DNA from: an uncultured Christensenellaceae bacterium
Lineage (GTDB): Bacteria > Bacillota > Clostridia > Christensenellales > Borkfalkiaceae
Assembly (NCBI GenBank): GCA_910588685.1
Contig: CAJUPX010000008.1
Coordinates: 13,289-77,288, forward strand
DNA: 64,000 bases
Direction: 5' to 3'
The stretch's first letter is position 1; every line of letters starts with the position of its first letter. The position numbers and the translations under genes were made by a program. Under the pieces are notes generated by a model. The model saw nothing but the letters and a program-made list of their open reading frames with translations. It ran no database searches and was not told the DNA's origin. This document shows, piece by piece, positions 16,405 to 24,733 of the stretch.

Positions 16405-17919
16405 GTGGAGAAGATAGGCGTCATTGATTTAGGCTCGAATTCGGCGAGGCTTGTAATAGTAAATCTTTTTGCGGACGGCTATTTTATGGTAGTTGACGAG
16501 TTAAAAGAGAGTGTGAGATTAGGTCAGGATATGGAGAGGGACGGGTTTTTAAAGCCCGCGAGAGTTGCCGAAACCATCAAGACCTTAAAGATGTTTCATA
16601 AATTATGCGATATGAGCGGCGTAACGCGCATTATTGCCGTTGCCACAGCAGCAGTAAGGCGCGCAAAAAACCAGAGGAGCTTTCTTGATGAAATTCAGGC
16701 AAGCTGCGGAATTAAAATACACGTTTTAAGTTCGGAAGAGGAGGCTGTGCTCGTTTACCGCGGCGTTATAAATTCGATGGACGTTCCTAAGGGACTTATA
16801 CTCGAAATAGGCGGCGGCGCAACAAAAATAGTTTATTACAACCGTAGAAATATGCTTAATTATGCGTCTTTGCCCTTCGGAGCGGTTACGCTCACGGGGC
16901 TTTTTTCGGGCGACGGATTAAAACCCGAGGAACAGGCGGCAAAAATAGAAGAGTTTTTTACCGAGCATTTAAAGCAGGTTGAATGGCTTTCGGAAATCGA
17001 CCCCGACACGCAGATGATAGGCGTTGGCGGTTCGTTCAGAAATTTATTCAAAATAACCAAAATGGTTAAAAAATATCCTTTGGACAACGTACACAACTAC
17101 AAAATGCAGGCGGAGGATTTTACGCCGGTGTACGATATGATAAAGGTTTTAGACCTTGATAAAAAGAAAAAAATAAAGGGACTTTCGGCTCAGCGCGCCG
17201 ATATTCTGCCTGCGGCGCTTGCCGAGATTAACGCGTTTATCAAGTATATGCATTTCGATTCGTTCACACTTTCGGGGGCGGGGCTCAGAGAAGGCATTAT
17301 GATAAACCAGGCGCTTCCTATGACGGTTGAAAAGCCTATAAACGACGTGCTCGGTTATTCGCTAATGACGCTTGTGAAGTACTACGGGTGCGACGAAAAG
17401 CACGTGGAGCACGTTGTAAATTTAAGCATACAGCTCTTTAAACAGCTGCGCGTTCTGCACAAGTTCCCCCGTCAGTGTCTTAAAATTTTAAAGGTTGCCG
17501 CAATGCTGCACGACTGCGGTATGCGCATAAAATATTACAACCATCAGCGTCACAGCTGGTATATGATTTTAAATTCCACGCTTTACGGCGTTAGCCACCG
17601 CGACGTGGTGCTTGCCGCGTTTACGGCGTGCTGCCATAAAAAAGAGGACGTCAACGCCTACGACTGGGCGAGGTACCGCGATCTGGTCGGCGAGGAAGAC
17701 CTTGAAATAGTTAAAAAGCTCGGCGTTATTTTGCGCATTGCCGAAAGTATGGACAGGGCGCACGCGGGCACTATCAAGAGTATAAACTGCGATATTCTCG
17801 GCGACTCGGTAATTATGAAAACCGAGGTGGAGGGTGACGCGTCGCTCGAAATCCGCGACGCTATGACGGCTTCGGGCGAGTTCCGCAAATTCTTCCATAA
17901 AAATCTGGAAATTTTATAA
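16405..17919 (+). CDS. ppx: Exopolyphosphatase / Ppx-GppA family
   Basis: The 504-aa protein has the ASKHA phosphatase core in residues 1-~300 (IDLGSNSARLVI, ATAAVRRAKN, EIGGGATKI, GVGGSFRNL) and a C-terminal HD-type domain (AAMLHDCGMRIKYYNHQRHSWYMI). It hydrolyses polyphosphate or pppGpp; the two cannot be told apart by motif. I take the GTG at 16405 as start, and a TATAAT lies at 16343-16348. It stands alone between the folate operon and maf. Confidence 0.92.
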   Translation: MEKIGVIDLGSNSARLVIVNLFADGYFMVVDELKESVRLGQDMERDGFLKPARVAETIKTLKMFHKLCDMSGVTRIIAVATAAVRRAKNQRSFLDEIQASCGIKIHVLSSEEEAVLVYRGVINSMDVPKGLILEIGGGATKIVYYNRRNMLNYASLPFGAVTLTGLFSGDGLKPEEQAAKIEEFFTEHLKQVEWLSEIDPDTQMIGVGGSFRNLFKITKMVKKYPLDNVHNYKMQAEDFTPVYDMIKVLDLDKKKKIKGLSAQRADILPAALAEINAFIKYMHFDSFTLSGAGLREGIMINQALPMTVEKPINDVLGYSLMTLVKYYGCDEKHVEHVVNLSIQLFKQLRVLHKFPRQCLKILKVAAMLHDCGMRIKYYNHQRHSWYMILNSTLYGVSHRDVVLAAFTACCHKKEDVNAYDWARYRDLVGEEDLEIVKKLGVILRIAESMDRAHAGTIKSINCDILGDSVIMKTEVEGDASLEIRDAMTASGEFRKFFHKNLEIL

Positions 17920-17975
17920 TCGAAATATTAACGTAATTATCGGTGTTGTGATTGAGTACGGCTCAGGCGACACGC

Positions 17976-18003
17976 TCGCGCAAGTCCTATCCGGGTTGCG
18001 CGA
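17976..18003. other. Hairpin in the ppx-maf intergenic region
   Basis: The arms tcgcgcaa (17976-17983) and ttgcgcga (17996-18003) are perfect complements with a 12-nt loop, followed by a weak T-rich stretch (tttctttat). It may be the ppx terminator or a leader hairpin just before maf. Confidence 0.45.
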
Positions 18004-18024
18004 ATTTCTTTATCGGTGACTGAA

Positions 18025-18576
18025 ATGCAATACATACTGGCAAGCGCCTCGCCGCGGCGCAAAGAATTATTAAAACAAATTTTACCGGACTTTGAAATTA
18101 TCCCGTCCGTTGCGGAGGAAAAAGTTAATTTATCTTTTTTTCCGGATCAGATAGTATGCGGGCTTGCGGAGCAGAAATGCGACGAGGTTTTTCAAAAAAA
18201 TCCGGACAAAACGGTTATCGGCTGCGATACGGTCGTGGTATTTGCCAATAAAATTATAGGCAAGCCCAAGGACGCGGACGACGCAAAAAACACGCTTAAA
18301 ATGCTTTCGGGCAAAACACATTTCGTTATAACGGGAGTTTGCGTACAAAATAAGTATAAGCGGCTTGTCGAGTTCGATAAGACCGAGGTGAAATTCAATA
18401 TATTATCGGACGAATTTGTAGAGGCGTACGTAAAAAGCGGCTCGCCTATGGACAAGGCGGGCAGCTACGGAATACAGGACGGCGGAGTTGTAAAGGAGTT
18501 TTACGGCAGCTATACAAACGTAATGGGAATGCCCGTAACGCTGGTTAAAAAAATGCTTGAAGAGGTAAAGGCTTGA
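18025..18576 (+). CDS. maf: Maf-family nucleoside triphosphate pyrophosphatase
   Basis: From ATG 18025 the product is 183 aa, the normal length. A GTG at 18016 would add three residues; I prefer the ATG because GGTGA is well placed. The N-terminal motif ASASPRRKELL, the central GCDTVVV and KPKDADDAKNTLKMLSGKTH, and SGSPMDKAGSYGIQD are all typical. It hydrolyses dTTP/UTP or modified NTPs as a housecleaning enzyme. It overlaps the MreB-like gene (TGATG), as expected from the maf-mreB linkage in Firmicutes. Confidence 0.95.
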   Translation: MQYILASASPRRKELLKQILPDFEIIPSVAEEKVNLSFFPDQIVCGLAEQKCDEVFQKNPDKTVIGCDTVVVFANKIIGKPKDADDAKNTLKMLSGKTHFVITGVCVQNKYKRLVEFDKTEVKFNILSDEFVEAYVKSGSPMDKAGSYGIQDGGVVKEFYGSYTNVMGMPVTLVKKMLEEVKA

Positions 18577-19598
18577 TGAATAAAATCTCTGTGGATTTGG
18601 GGTCGGGCGTAACAAAAATTTATATGCCGGGGTGCGGGGTGGTTTTAAAGGAAGCCACCTGTATCGCCGTTGAAGAATACGACTCGGACGACGGTAAAAA
18701 ACTGCGTATAAAGGCTTACGGCGACAAGGCGCGCTCGTTATCGGGCAGGGCTGCGGCGCGTACCAAAATTGTAAATCCCGTTTTTGAGGGCAATATAGTT
18801 CACGAGGAGCTCGCCGCAGAACTGTTGTCTTATTTTCTTGAAAAAATAGAAATTTCCGGGCGCAAAGCTAAGCGTACGGAGGCTATATTTATTCTGCCCT
18901 GCGGAATTACGCAAAGTGTGCGTAAAAAATATAAAAGACTTGCCGAAGCGTGCGGTATAGGGTACGTGTATTTTACGCTTGCGCCGTTTGCCGCCGTGCT
19001 CGGACATAACATCGTAATTAATGAAAGTACGCCTATGTTTTCGCTCGATATCGGATATTCGGTTACGGATATTGCGGCGTTTTCTCAGGACGGAATTATT
19101 TCGGGGATGAGTATCAACATCGGCGGGAACAGTATTGATATGCAGCTTTGCGAGGAGGCGGCGCAGAAATTTAATTTAAAGATAGGCAGTTTAACAGCCG
19201 AGCGGCTCAAAAACAAGGCGGGCAGCCTGTGGCGCGACGACAACAAAATGCTTGTTATAGACGGCAGTGAAATAACGAGCAATTCGCCGTCGTCGGTGTG
19301 CGTTAATTCGGAGCAGATTTACGGCGTTTTAACTACTTACATCGATAAGGTTGCGGAATACGTCAAGCTTGTAATTTCGCGCCTGCCGGCGGAGGTTTCC
19401 TCGGCGGTTATGCACGGCGGTATTTATCTGACGGGCGGGCTTTCCGGCTTGGACGGCATTGCGGACTACCTTGAGGAAAAACTCGGAATACGCATAAACC
19501 AAACAGAGGAAGGGCAGCTCGCGGCGGTTATCGGCGGCGGTGCGATTCTTTCCGAGGACTATCTTTTGGACTGTTTCGCCACCGTAGACGAGGAATAA
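18576..19598 (+). CDS. Divergent MreB-like actin homologue
   Basis: The 340-aa protein starts at ATG 18576 inside the maf stop. It has ATPase-fold motifs: phosphate-1 VDLGSGVTKIY, phosphate-2 SLDIGYSVTDIAAF, the MreB-like INIGGNSIDMQLCEEA and LKIGSLTAERLKNKAGSL, and adenosine motif LTGGLSGLDGIADYLEEKLGI. The classic MreB DLGTANT and GVIADFDVTE segments are poorly kept, so this is a diverged MreB/Mbl paralogue. It presumably guides cell-wall synthesis. The maf-mreB order supports the call. Confidence 0.8.
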   Translation: MNKISVDLGSGVTKIYMPGCGVVLKEATCIAVEEYDSDDGKKLRIKAYGDKARSLSGRAAARTKIVNPVFEGNIVHEELAAELLSYFLEKIEISGRKAKRTEAIFILPCGITQSVRKKYKRLAEACGIGYVYFTLAPFAAVLGHNIVINESTPMFSLDIGYSVTDIAAFSQDGIISGMSINIGGNSIDMQLCEEAAQKFNLKIGSLTAERLKNKAGSLWRDDNKMLVIDGSEITSNSPSSVCVNSEQIYGVLTTYIDKVAEYVKLVISRLPAEVSSAVMHGGIYLTGGLSGLDGIADYLEEKLGIRINQTEEGQLAAVIGGGAILSEDYLLDCFATVDEE

Positions 19599-19646
19599 TT
19601 TTAATGTATGGATTTACGGTATAATACTTATTCATATTCAAAAAGT

Positions 19647-19685
19647 AAATCCCGCTTTGTTTTAGTTTTTAAAACGGCGGGATTT
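19647..19685 (+). terminator. Terminator after the MreB-like gene
   Basis: The stem aaatcccgc / gcgggattt (19647-19655 and 19677-19685) has a 21-nt AT-rich loop and is followed by aagttttaaa. The long loop makes it weaker than the others here. Confidence 0.65.
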
Positions 19686-19740
19686 AAGTTTTAAATAAGC
19701 GGGCTATTTTTTATTTGTGTTTACAGCATTGTGTTTTTTG

Positions 19741-19769
19741 TTGCTTATTTTTCTCAAATTTTATATAAT
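19741..19769 (+). promoter_or_regulatory. Promoter of lepA
   Basis: TTGCTT (19741-19746), a 17-bp spacer and TATAAT (19764-19769) lie 23 bp before the lepA ATG. An AAAAGGTG ribosome site follows. Confidence 0.6.
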
Positions 19770-19792
19770 CAAACGGAAAAGGTGTTTTAATT

Positions 19793-21598
19793 ATGGGCAA
19801 GAAAAGCAATATCAGAAATTTTTGTATTATAGCGCATATTGACCACGGCAAGTCAACGCTTGCCGACAGGCTTATGGAGCGCACCGGGCAGGTTTCCGAG
19901 CGCGATATGGAAGAACAGCTCCTGGACTCTATGGACATAGAGCGTGAGCGCGGCATTACCATAAAGCTCACGCCTGTAAGAATGTATTATAAGGCAAGCG
20001 ATGGCGCGGAGTATACGTTCAATTTGATAGATACCCCCGGTCACGTGGACTTCACGTACGAGGTTTCGCGTTCTCTCGCCGCGTGCGAGGGCGCAATATT
20101 AATAGTGGACGCGTCGCAGGGCGTAGAGGCTCAGACGCTTGCCAACGTTTATCTGGCTCTTGAAAACAACCTCGAAATTTTGCCCGTTATCAATAAAATC
20201 GACCTCCCCTCGGCGCGCCCGGACGAGGCTAAGAAGGAAATAGAAGAGGTTATAGGGCTTGACGCGTCGCAGGCTCCGCTTGTTTCGGCTAAAGAGGGAA
20301 TAGGTATTGACGACGTTCTGGAGAGCATAGTAAAGTGCTTTCCCGCGCCCGACGGCAATGAAAACGCGCCGCTCAAAGCGCTTATTTTTGACAGCTATTA
20401 CGACAATTACAAGGGCGTAATTTTATTTGTGCGCGTTAAAGACGGAGCTATAAAGGCGGGCGACAGGATTAAAACTTTCCGCTCCGATAAAATTTACGAC
20501 GTTGTGGAAACGGGTGTGTTCAGTCCCGGTTTAACGCCGCGTACAAGTCTTGTTGCGGGTGAAGTAGGGTATATAGCCGCGTCTATTAAATCAATACAGG
20601 ACGTTGCCGTAGGCGATACGGTTACGGGCGCGGAAAACGCCGCTGCCGAGCCCCTGCCCGGTTATAAAAAGGTGCAGAGCGTTGTGTTCTGCGGCATATA
20701 TCCGCTTGACGGCAGCAAGTTCGGCGACCTTAAAGAGGCAATTTTAAAGTTGCAGTTAAACGACGCGTCGCTTATTTTCGAGCCGGACAGTTCTGTTGCG
20801 CTCGGCTTCGGTTTCAGGTGCGGCTTTCTCGGGCTTTTGCATATGGAGATTATACAGGAGCGTATAGAGCGCGAGTTCGGTCTTGAAATAATTACCACCG
20901 CGCCGTCCGTAAGCTACAAAGTTGTAAAGACCGACGGCGAAGAAATCTACGTTGACAACCCCTCGCACCTGCCTCCTGTGTCTGAAATAGAGCATATGGA
21001 GGAGCCTATCGTAAAAGCCGACATATATTCGCCTCCCGATTATCTGGGGCAGATAATGGATTTATGCCGCGAAAAACGCGGAACGTTTTTGCAGATGACG
21101 TACCTCGACAAGAGCCGCGTGCAGCTCGAATACAATCTGCCGTTAAACGAAATTATATTCGACTTTTTCGACAGCATTAAATCCCGCACGCGCGGCTATG
21201 CAAGCTTCGATTACGAGCTTATCGGTTACGAGAGGAGCAAGCTCGTAAAGCTTGACATTCTTTTAAACGGCGAGGTGTGCGACGCTCTGTCAATGATAGT
21301 GCACGAGGATTCGGCGTACACGCGCGGCAGAATACTTTGTGAAAATTTGAAAGAGGCAATACCGCGCCAGCTTTTCGAGGTGCCGGTTCAGGCGGCAATA
21401 GGCGGCAAAATCATTGCGCGCGAAACGGTAAAGGCGGTGCGTAAAGACGTGCTTGCGAAGTGTTACGGCGGCGACATTACCCGTAAAAAGAAGCTTTTGG
21501 AAAAGCAGAAAGAGGGTAAAAAGCGTATGCGCTCCATAGGCTCGGTTGAGGTGCCGTCGGAAGTGTTTATGCAGATACTTAAAACCAACAAAGATTAG
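19793..21598 (+). CDS. lepA: Elongation factor 4 (LepA)
   Basis: The 601-aa translational GTPase has G1 AHIDHGKST (14-22), switch II DTPGHVDF and G4 NKIDLP. It has EF-G-like domains III and V and the LepA-specific C-terminal domain with GGDITRKKKLLEKQKEGKKRMR. It back-translocates or remodels stalled ribosomes. The length is typical. A dispersed 120-bp repeat follows 16 bp downstream of the stop. Confidence 0.98.
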   Translation: MGKKSNIRNFCIIAHIDHGKSTLADRLMERTGQVSERDMEEQLLDSMDIERERGITIKLTPVRMYYKASDGAEYTFNLIDTPGHVDFTYEVSRSLAACEGAILIVDASQGVEAQTLANVYLALENNLEILPVINKIDLPSARPDEAKKEIEEVIGLDASQAPLVSAKEGIGIDDVLESIVKCFPAPDGNENAPLKALIFDSYYDNYKGVILFVRVKDGAIKAGDRIKTFRSDKIYDVVETGVFSPGLTPRTSLVAGEVGYIAASIKSIQDVAVGDTVTGAENAAAEPLPGYKKVQSVVFCGIYPLDGSKFGDLKEAILKLQLNDASLIFEPDSSVALGFGFRCGFLGLLHMEIIQERIEREFGLEIITTAPSVSYKVVKTDGEEIYVDNPSHLPPVSEIEHMEEPIVKADIYSPPDYLGQIMDLCREKRGTFLQMTYLDKSRVQLEYNLPLNEIIFDFFDSIKSRTRGYASFDYELIGYERSKLVKLDILLNGEVCDALSMIVHEDSAYTRGRILCENLKEAIPRQLFEVPVQAAIGGKIIARETVKAVRKDVLAKCYGGDITRKKKLLEKQKEGKKRMRSIGSVEVPSEVFMQILKTNKD

Positions 21599-21613
21599 TT
21601 TTTAGCTCGCGCT

Positions 21614-21733
21614 AAAACGCGTATATACGTCGCAATACTGCGTCGTGCTGCGGCAACTCTCGGTCATTTACGTATTAGTAAACTCACTCGGGTTATCCTC
21701 GCACTCCTTGTCTTGCTCGTATCTACGCATTTT
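21614..21733. repeat. 120-bp dispersed repeat, copy A
   Basis: The element begins aaaacgcgta and ends tacgcatttt, an almost perfect terminal inverted repeat. It matches 26199-26318 in length and along most of its sequence. An internal hairpin TTTAC(21667-21671)/GTAAA(21678-21682) differs from copy B by a compensatory pair change. About 70 bp of GC-rich, T-tailed sequence follows, with weaker similarity to the copy B flank. No ORF. Confidence 0.75.
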
Positions 21734-21825
21734 GAACAATGGGCGGTCGGTGCTCGCGCGCCTTGCATAGTACCGCATCTCCGCGTTTTTTAACAACGGT
21801 AGGGGTAACCGTCAAAAGGATAAAT

Positions 21826-22137
21826 ATGTCGGGTTTTAATAAAAGCGTTTACGAATTTGTAAAAACGGTGCCTGCCGGCAGTGTTGTGACTTACGGCGAC
21901 GTGGCGCGTGTAATCGGCAGTCCGCGGGCAAGCCGTCAGGTCGGCTGGGCGTTGCACGGCAATCCGTATCGGGGTATAGTTCCCTGTCACCGCGTGGTGT
22001 TTAAGGACGGAAGTCTTGCGCCGGGCTTTGCGTTCGGTGGCAGCGAGGCGCAGAAGGCTATGCTTGTATCAGAGGGAGTTGCCTTTACGAAAGACGGTAA
22101 AGTAGATATGACAAGTTATCGCTTGATAATTGAGTAG
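21826..22137 (+). CDS. MGMT-family single-domain alkyltransferase-like protein
   Basis: I place the start at ATG 21826 after AAAGGA; the in-frame extension to 21739 reads through repeat-flank DNA and is not coding. The 103-aa protein is only the DNA-binding/methyltransferase domain. It has YGDVARVIGSPRASRQVGWAL and the active-site motif PCHRVV (C54). Ogt enzymes normally have ~60 more N-terminal residues. Short MGMT relatives (ATL proteins) usually have Trp in place of Cys. Here Cys is kept, so it may repair O6-alkylguanine or only flag it. Confidence 0.85.
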   Translation: MSGFNKSVYEFVKTVPAGSVVTYGDVARVIGSPRASRQVGWALHGNPYRGIVPCHRVVFKDGSLAPGFAFGGSEAQKAMLVSEGVAFTKDGKVDMTSYRLIIE

Positions 22138-22198
22138 CGCGTGTTATATCGCAACAGATTAGATACAGGGCACAGTCAACGAGCCTGAGAGGTGTGAA

Positions 22199-23308
22199 AT
22201 GGCGGGTATATACGTACATATTCCCTTTTGTAAATCCAAATGCAGGTACTGCGATTTTGCGTCGTTTCCGGATAAGCTCTGCTATGCCGAGAGCTATATG
22301 GCGTGCGTGTACCGCGAAATGTCAAAGCGAAGAGGAGAGCTCAAAAGCTATAAATTCAACACGCTGTATATAGGCGGGGGTACGCCGTCGGTTATAGACG
22401 GGCGGTACATAGCAATGCTTGTTGCGGCGGCGCGTAAAAATTTCGACCTTACTGCGGACGCCGAAATAACGATAGAAATGAACCCCGGCACCGTTTCGGC
22501 GGGCAAAATTTCAACATATAAAAAATGCGGTATCAACCGCTTTTCGGTGGGGCTTCAAACGGCGGTTGACAGCCAGCTTTTAGAGCTCGGCAGAATACAC
22601 AGTTTAAACGATTTTCTCGATTGCGCAAAGCTTTTAAAGGGCGAAAATTTCAGCGTAGACGTGATGATAGGGCTTAAAAATCAAACGGTTTACGATATAG
22701 AAAATACCATAGACGTTGCCGCGCGTTCGGGCGCGAGCCATATTTCTATGTACGCTTTAAGTCCCGAGGACGGCACGCCCGTGTACACTGACTATCTGAA
22801 CGGCGAGCTGCCCGACGGCGACGAGGTTGCGGAGCAGTACGGGGCGGGAGTTAAAAAGCTTGAAAGTCTCGGCTTTGAAAGATACGAGGTTTCAAATTTC
22901 TGTAAAAAGGGAAAGCACAGCCGTCATAACCTGAACTATTGGGAAAGGGGCGAATATATCGGCTTCGGCGTATCCGCGTCGTCGCACATAAACAACGTGC
23001 GATATACAAACACCTTCGATTTGGACGAGTATTTCAAGTGTATTCTGACCGATAAATTTGCAGTTATAAACAGCGAGGCAATCGATAATGAAGGGCAGGA
23101 AGAGGAGTTTATAATGCTCGCTTTAAGGTGCGCCGCCGGGCTTGATTTAAATAAATACTTCGAATGTTTCGGGGAAGATTTTTTAAAAAAATATTCCGCG
23201 CCGTTAAAAAAGGTGCGGGAATATGTTGAGGTTTCAGAGTATTGTGTAAAAATTAAGCCGGAGTATTTATTTGTGCAGAACAGTATAATTACGGAATTTT
23301 TAAAATAA
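22199..23308 (+). CDS. hemW: HemW-like radical SAM protein
   Basis: The 369-aa protein has the radical SAM cluster motif C11-x3-C15-x2-C18 (IPFCKSKCRYCDF), the GGGTPS motif, and EMNPGT and the INRFSVGLQ helix. The C-terminal HemN-type domain has NLNYWERGEYIGFGVSASSH. It lacks the extra N-terminal Cys of true HemN, so heme chaperone HemW is the better name. An AGAGGTG precedes the ATG. In Firmicutes hemW often lies close to lepA, as here. Confidence 0.95.
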   Translation: MAGIYVHIPFCKSKCRYCDFASFPDKLCYAESYMACVYREMSKRRGELKSYKFNTLYIGGGTPSVIDGRYIAMLVAAARKNFDLTADAEITIEMNPGTVSAGKISTYKKCGINRFSVGLQTAVDSQLLELGRIHSLNDFLDCAKLLKGENFSVDVMIGLKNQTVYDIENTIDVAARSGASHISMYALSPEDGTPVYTDYLNGELPDGDEVAEQYGAGVKKLESLGFERYEVSNFCKKGKHSRHNLNYWERGEYIGFGVSASSHINNVRYTNTFDLDEYFKCILTDKFAVINSEAIDNEGQEEEFIMLALRCAAGLDLNKYFECFGEDFLKKYSAPLKKVREYVEVSEYCVKIKPEYLFVQNSIITEFLK

Positions 23309-23310
23309 AA

Positions 23311-23334
23311 AACAGCCCGCTATGCCGGGCTGTT
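23311..23334. terminator. Bidirectional terminator between hemW and the minus-strand lipoprotein gene
   Basis: The stem aacagcccg / cgggctgtt has a 6-nt loop, with an A-run before and a T-run after on the plus strand. The minus-strand gene ends within it. Confidence 0.85.
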
Positions 23335-23976
23335 CAATTTTTTTGTGGCAATAACTTTGCCGTGCTCGCCGTCAACCAAAAAGGCGGAAATAGCCCCGTC
23401 CCTGCCGCACACGCCGACGTAGTAGTAACAGCCGTCGTCGGAAAGCAGCCTCACGTATATTTCTCCGCTGAACGCGTTGTTTTGCGTAAGACCGTCAAAC
23501 AGCGCTTTGTCGTGCTCTATTACGCAGTCAAGCGCTTCGTCGCACGTTAAAACGCCGTCGTACAAAACGCTGAGCGCGGTGAAGGTTTCGGCTTTTCCGT
23601 CTGCGGAAAGCGTTATCTGCACGCTGTCGCTTTTAAAATCCTCCGCGGTGAAGCTCAGATAATAGCAGCCGTCAACCGCCTTGTAACCCATATCTCCCCT
23701 GTGTCCGTTAATCTCGGCGTACAGCTCCTGGGGGTTTTTGTCGAGCGTTACGAAAATTTCGCAAATTCCGTTCATCGCGCCCTTAATTCCGTCCGCGGCG
23801 TAGGGCTGTTCTCTTTGGGAGCAGTGTATTTTAACCGAGCGCGTATCGTCTTCGTAGACGTAAATGTTTGTGCGCTTTTCGGAAATATAATCGGCGTAAT
23901 TAATCTTTTTTTTGCAGCCGCCGAGCGGTATGAGGGTGATGAGAGCAAGTATTAAAACGGTTATAATTTTTTTCAT
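23320..23976 (-). CDS. Predicted lipoprotein, 218 aa
   Basis: From ATG 23976 the protein opens with MKKIITVLILALITLIPLGG and a lipobox LGGC. The in-frame extension upstream to 24069 has no signal character and overlaps the divergent promoter, so I reject it. The mature ~195 aa form a beta-rich domain with two Cys near YDGVLTCDEALDCVIEHD and several Tyr-rich strands. No recognised family and a weak ribosome site. It probably sits on the outer face of the membrane. Confidence 0.7.
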   Translation of the reverse strand: MKKIITVLILALITLIPLGGCKKKINYADYISEKRTNIYVYEDDTRSVKIHCSQREQPYAADGIKGAMNGICEIFVTLDKNPQELYAEINGHRGDMGYKAVDGCYYLSFTAEDFKSDSVQITLSADGKAETFTALSVLYDGVLTCDEALDCVIEHDKALFDGLTQNNAFSGEIYVRLLSDDGCYYYVGVCGRDGAISAFLVDGEHGKVIATKKLNSPA

Positions 23977-24120
23977 ACCATAATATATTCGCAAGGTCGG
24001 GCGGCTATTCGGATAAGCGCAAGTTTGTATAATTTTTGTAATTTCAAACAGTTGCTTTTTTTGTCGCATTATGATAAAATAAATAAAATTTTTTATAATC
24101 CTAAACAGGATACGGATAAA

Positions 24121-24717
24121 TTGGTTAAAGTCATATACAAAACGGCGCTCAAAACCATTTTATGCCTTATACTTTTAGCTGCCGTTGCGTTTGGCGTAAT
24201 GAGCCTTGCGTTCCCCGCCGCTATGGGCGGAATGTGCGAAGCGACGGGCAACTACTCGATGGCGGCGGGTTATTATTCGCAGAGTTATAAGTATACCGGC
24301 GATATTGAAGATATTGCGCGCTGTTCACACAATTGCATAGCCGCAGGCAACGACGGCAATATTATAGTTTTTTGCCGGAAATACGTGGAAGATAAGCAGT
24401 TTGAAGCTTACGTAAAGGGTATTCCCGGCGAAAAACAGTTTATATACGGCAGTCTGTCGTGTGCAACGTACCGGCAGGGCGAACATAGTCAGGCGTTTGA
24501 GCTTGCCAAAAAAGCTATGGAAGGCGTTGCCGGCTTCCCCCGGGCAAACGCGTATACCGCGCTCTCGCTCGAAGTTATAAAGGCGGGCGACGGACAAACG
24601 GCGCGGGATATACTTGAACAACTCGAAAAAATTACGCCTGCGGACACTCCCGCGGAGCCCGACCAGACCCGCTCTTACAATGCGTTGAAGAGCGAGCTTA
24701 GAAAGATTTCAGTATAA
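24121..24717 (+). CDS. Membrane-anchored TPR-like protein
   Basis: I choose TTG 24121 (AGGA nine bases upstream). Upstream in-frame codons contain the likely promoter (TTGTCG-17-TAAAAT at 24061-24089 and a TATAAT at 24094-24099). The product has one N-terminal membrane helix (TILCLILLAAVAFGVMSLAF) followed by helical repeats with TPR-like spacing (AAGYYSQSYKYTGDIEDIARC, HSQAFELAKKAME, AYTALSLEVIKAGDG). It ends 17 nt before guaB and is probably co-transcribed with it. Function unknown. Confidence 0.65.
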   Translation: MVKVIYKTALKTILCLILLAAVAFGVMSLAFPAAMGGMCEATGNYSMAAGYYSQSYKYTGDIEDIARCSHNCIAAGNDGNIIVFCRKYVEDKQFEAYVKGIPGEKQFIYGSLSCATYRQGEHSQAFELAKKAMEGVAGFPRANAYTALSLEVIKAGDGQTARDILEQLEKITPADTPAEPDQTRSYNALKSELRKISV

Positions 24718-24733
24718 TTGAAAAGGAGTAAAT

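Noticed and set aside
17920..18024. tRNA-like or small RNA gene between ppx and maf
   Set aside because: Only one 8-bp hairpin is present; no cloverleaf or T-loop sequence.
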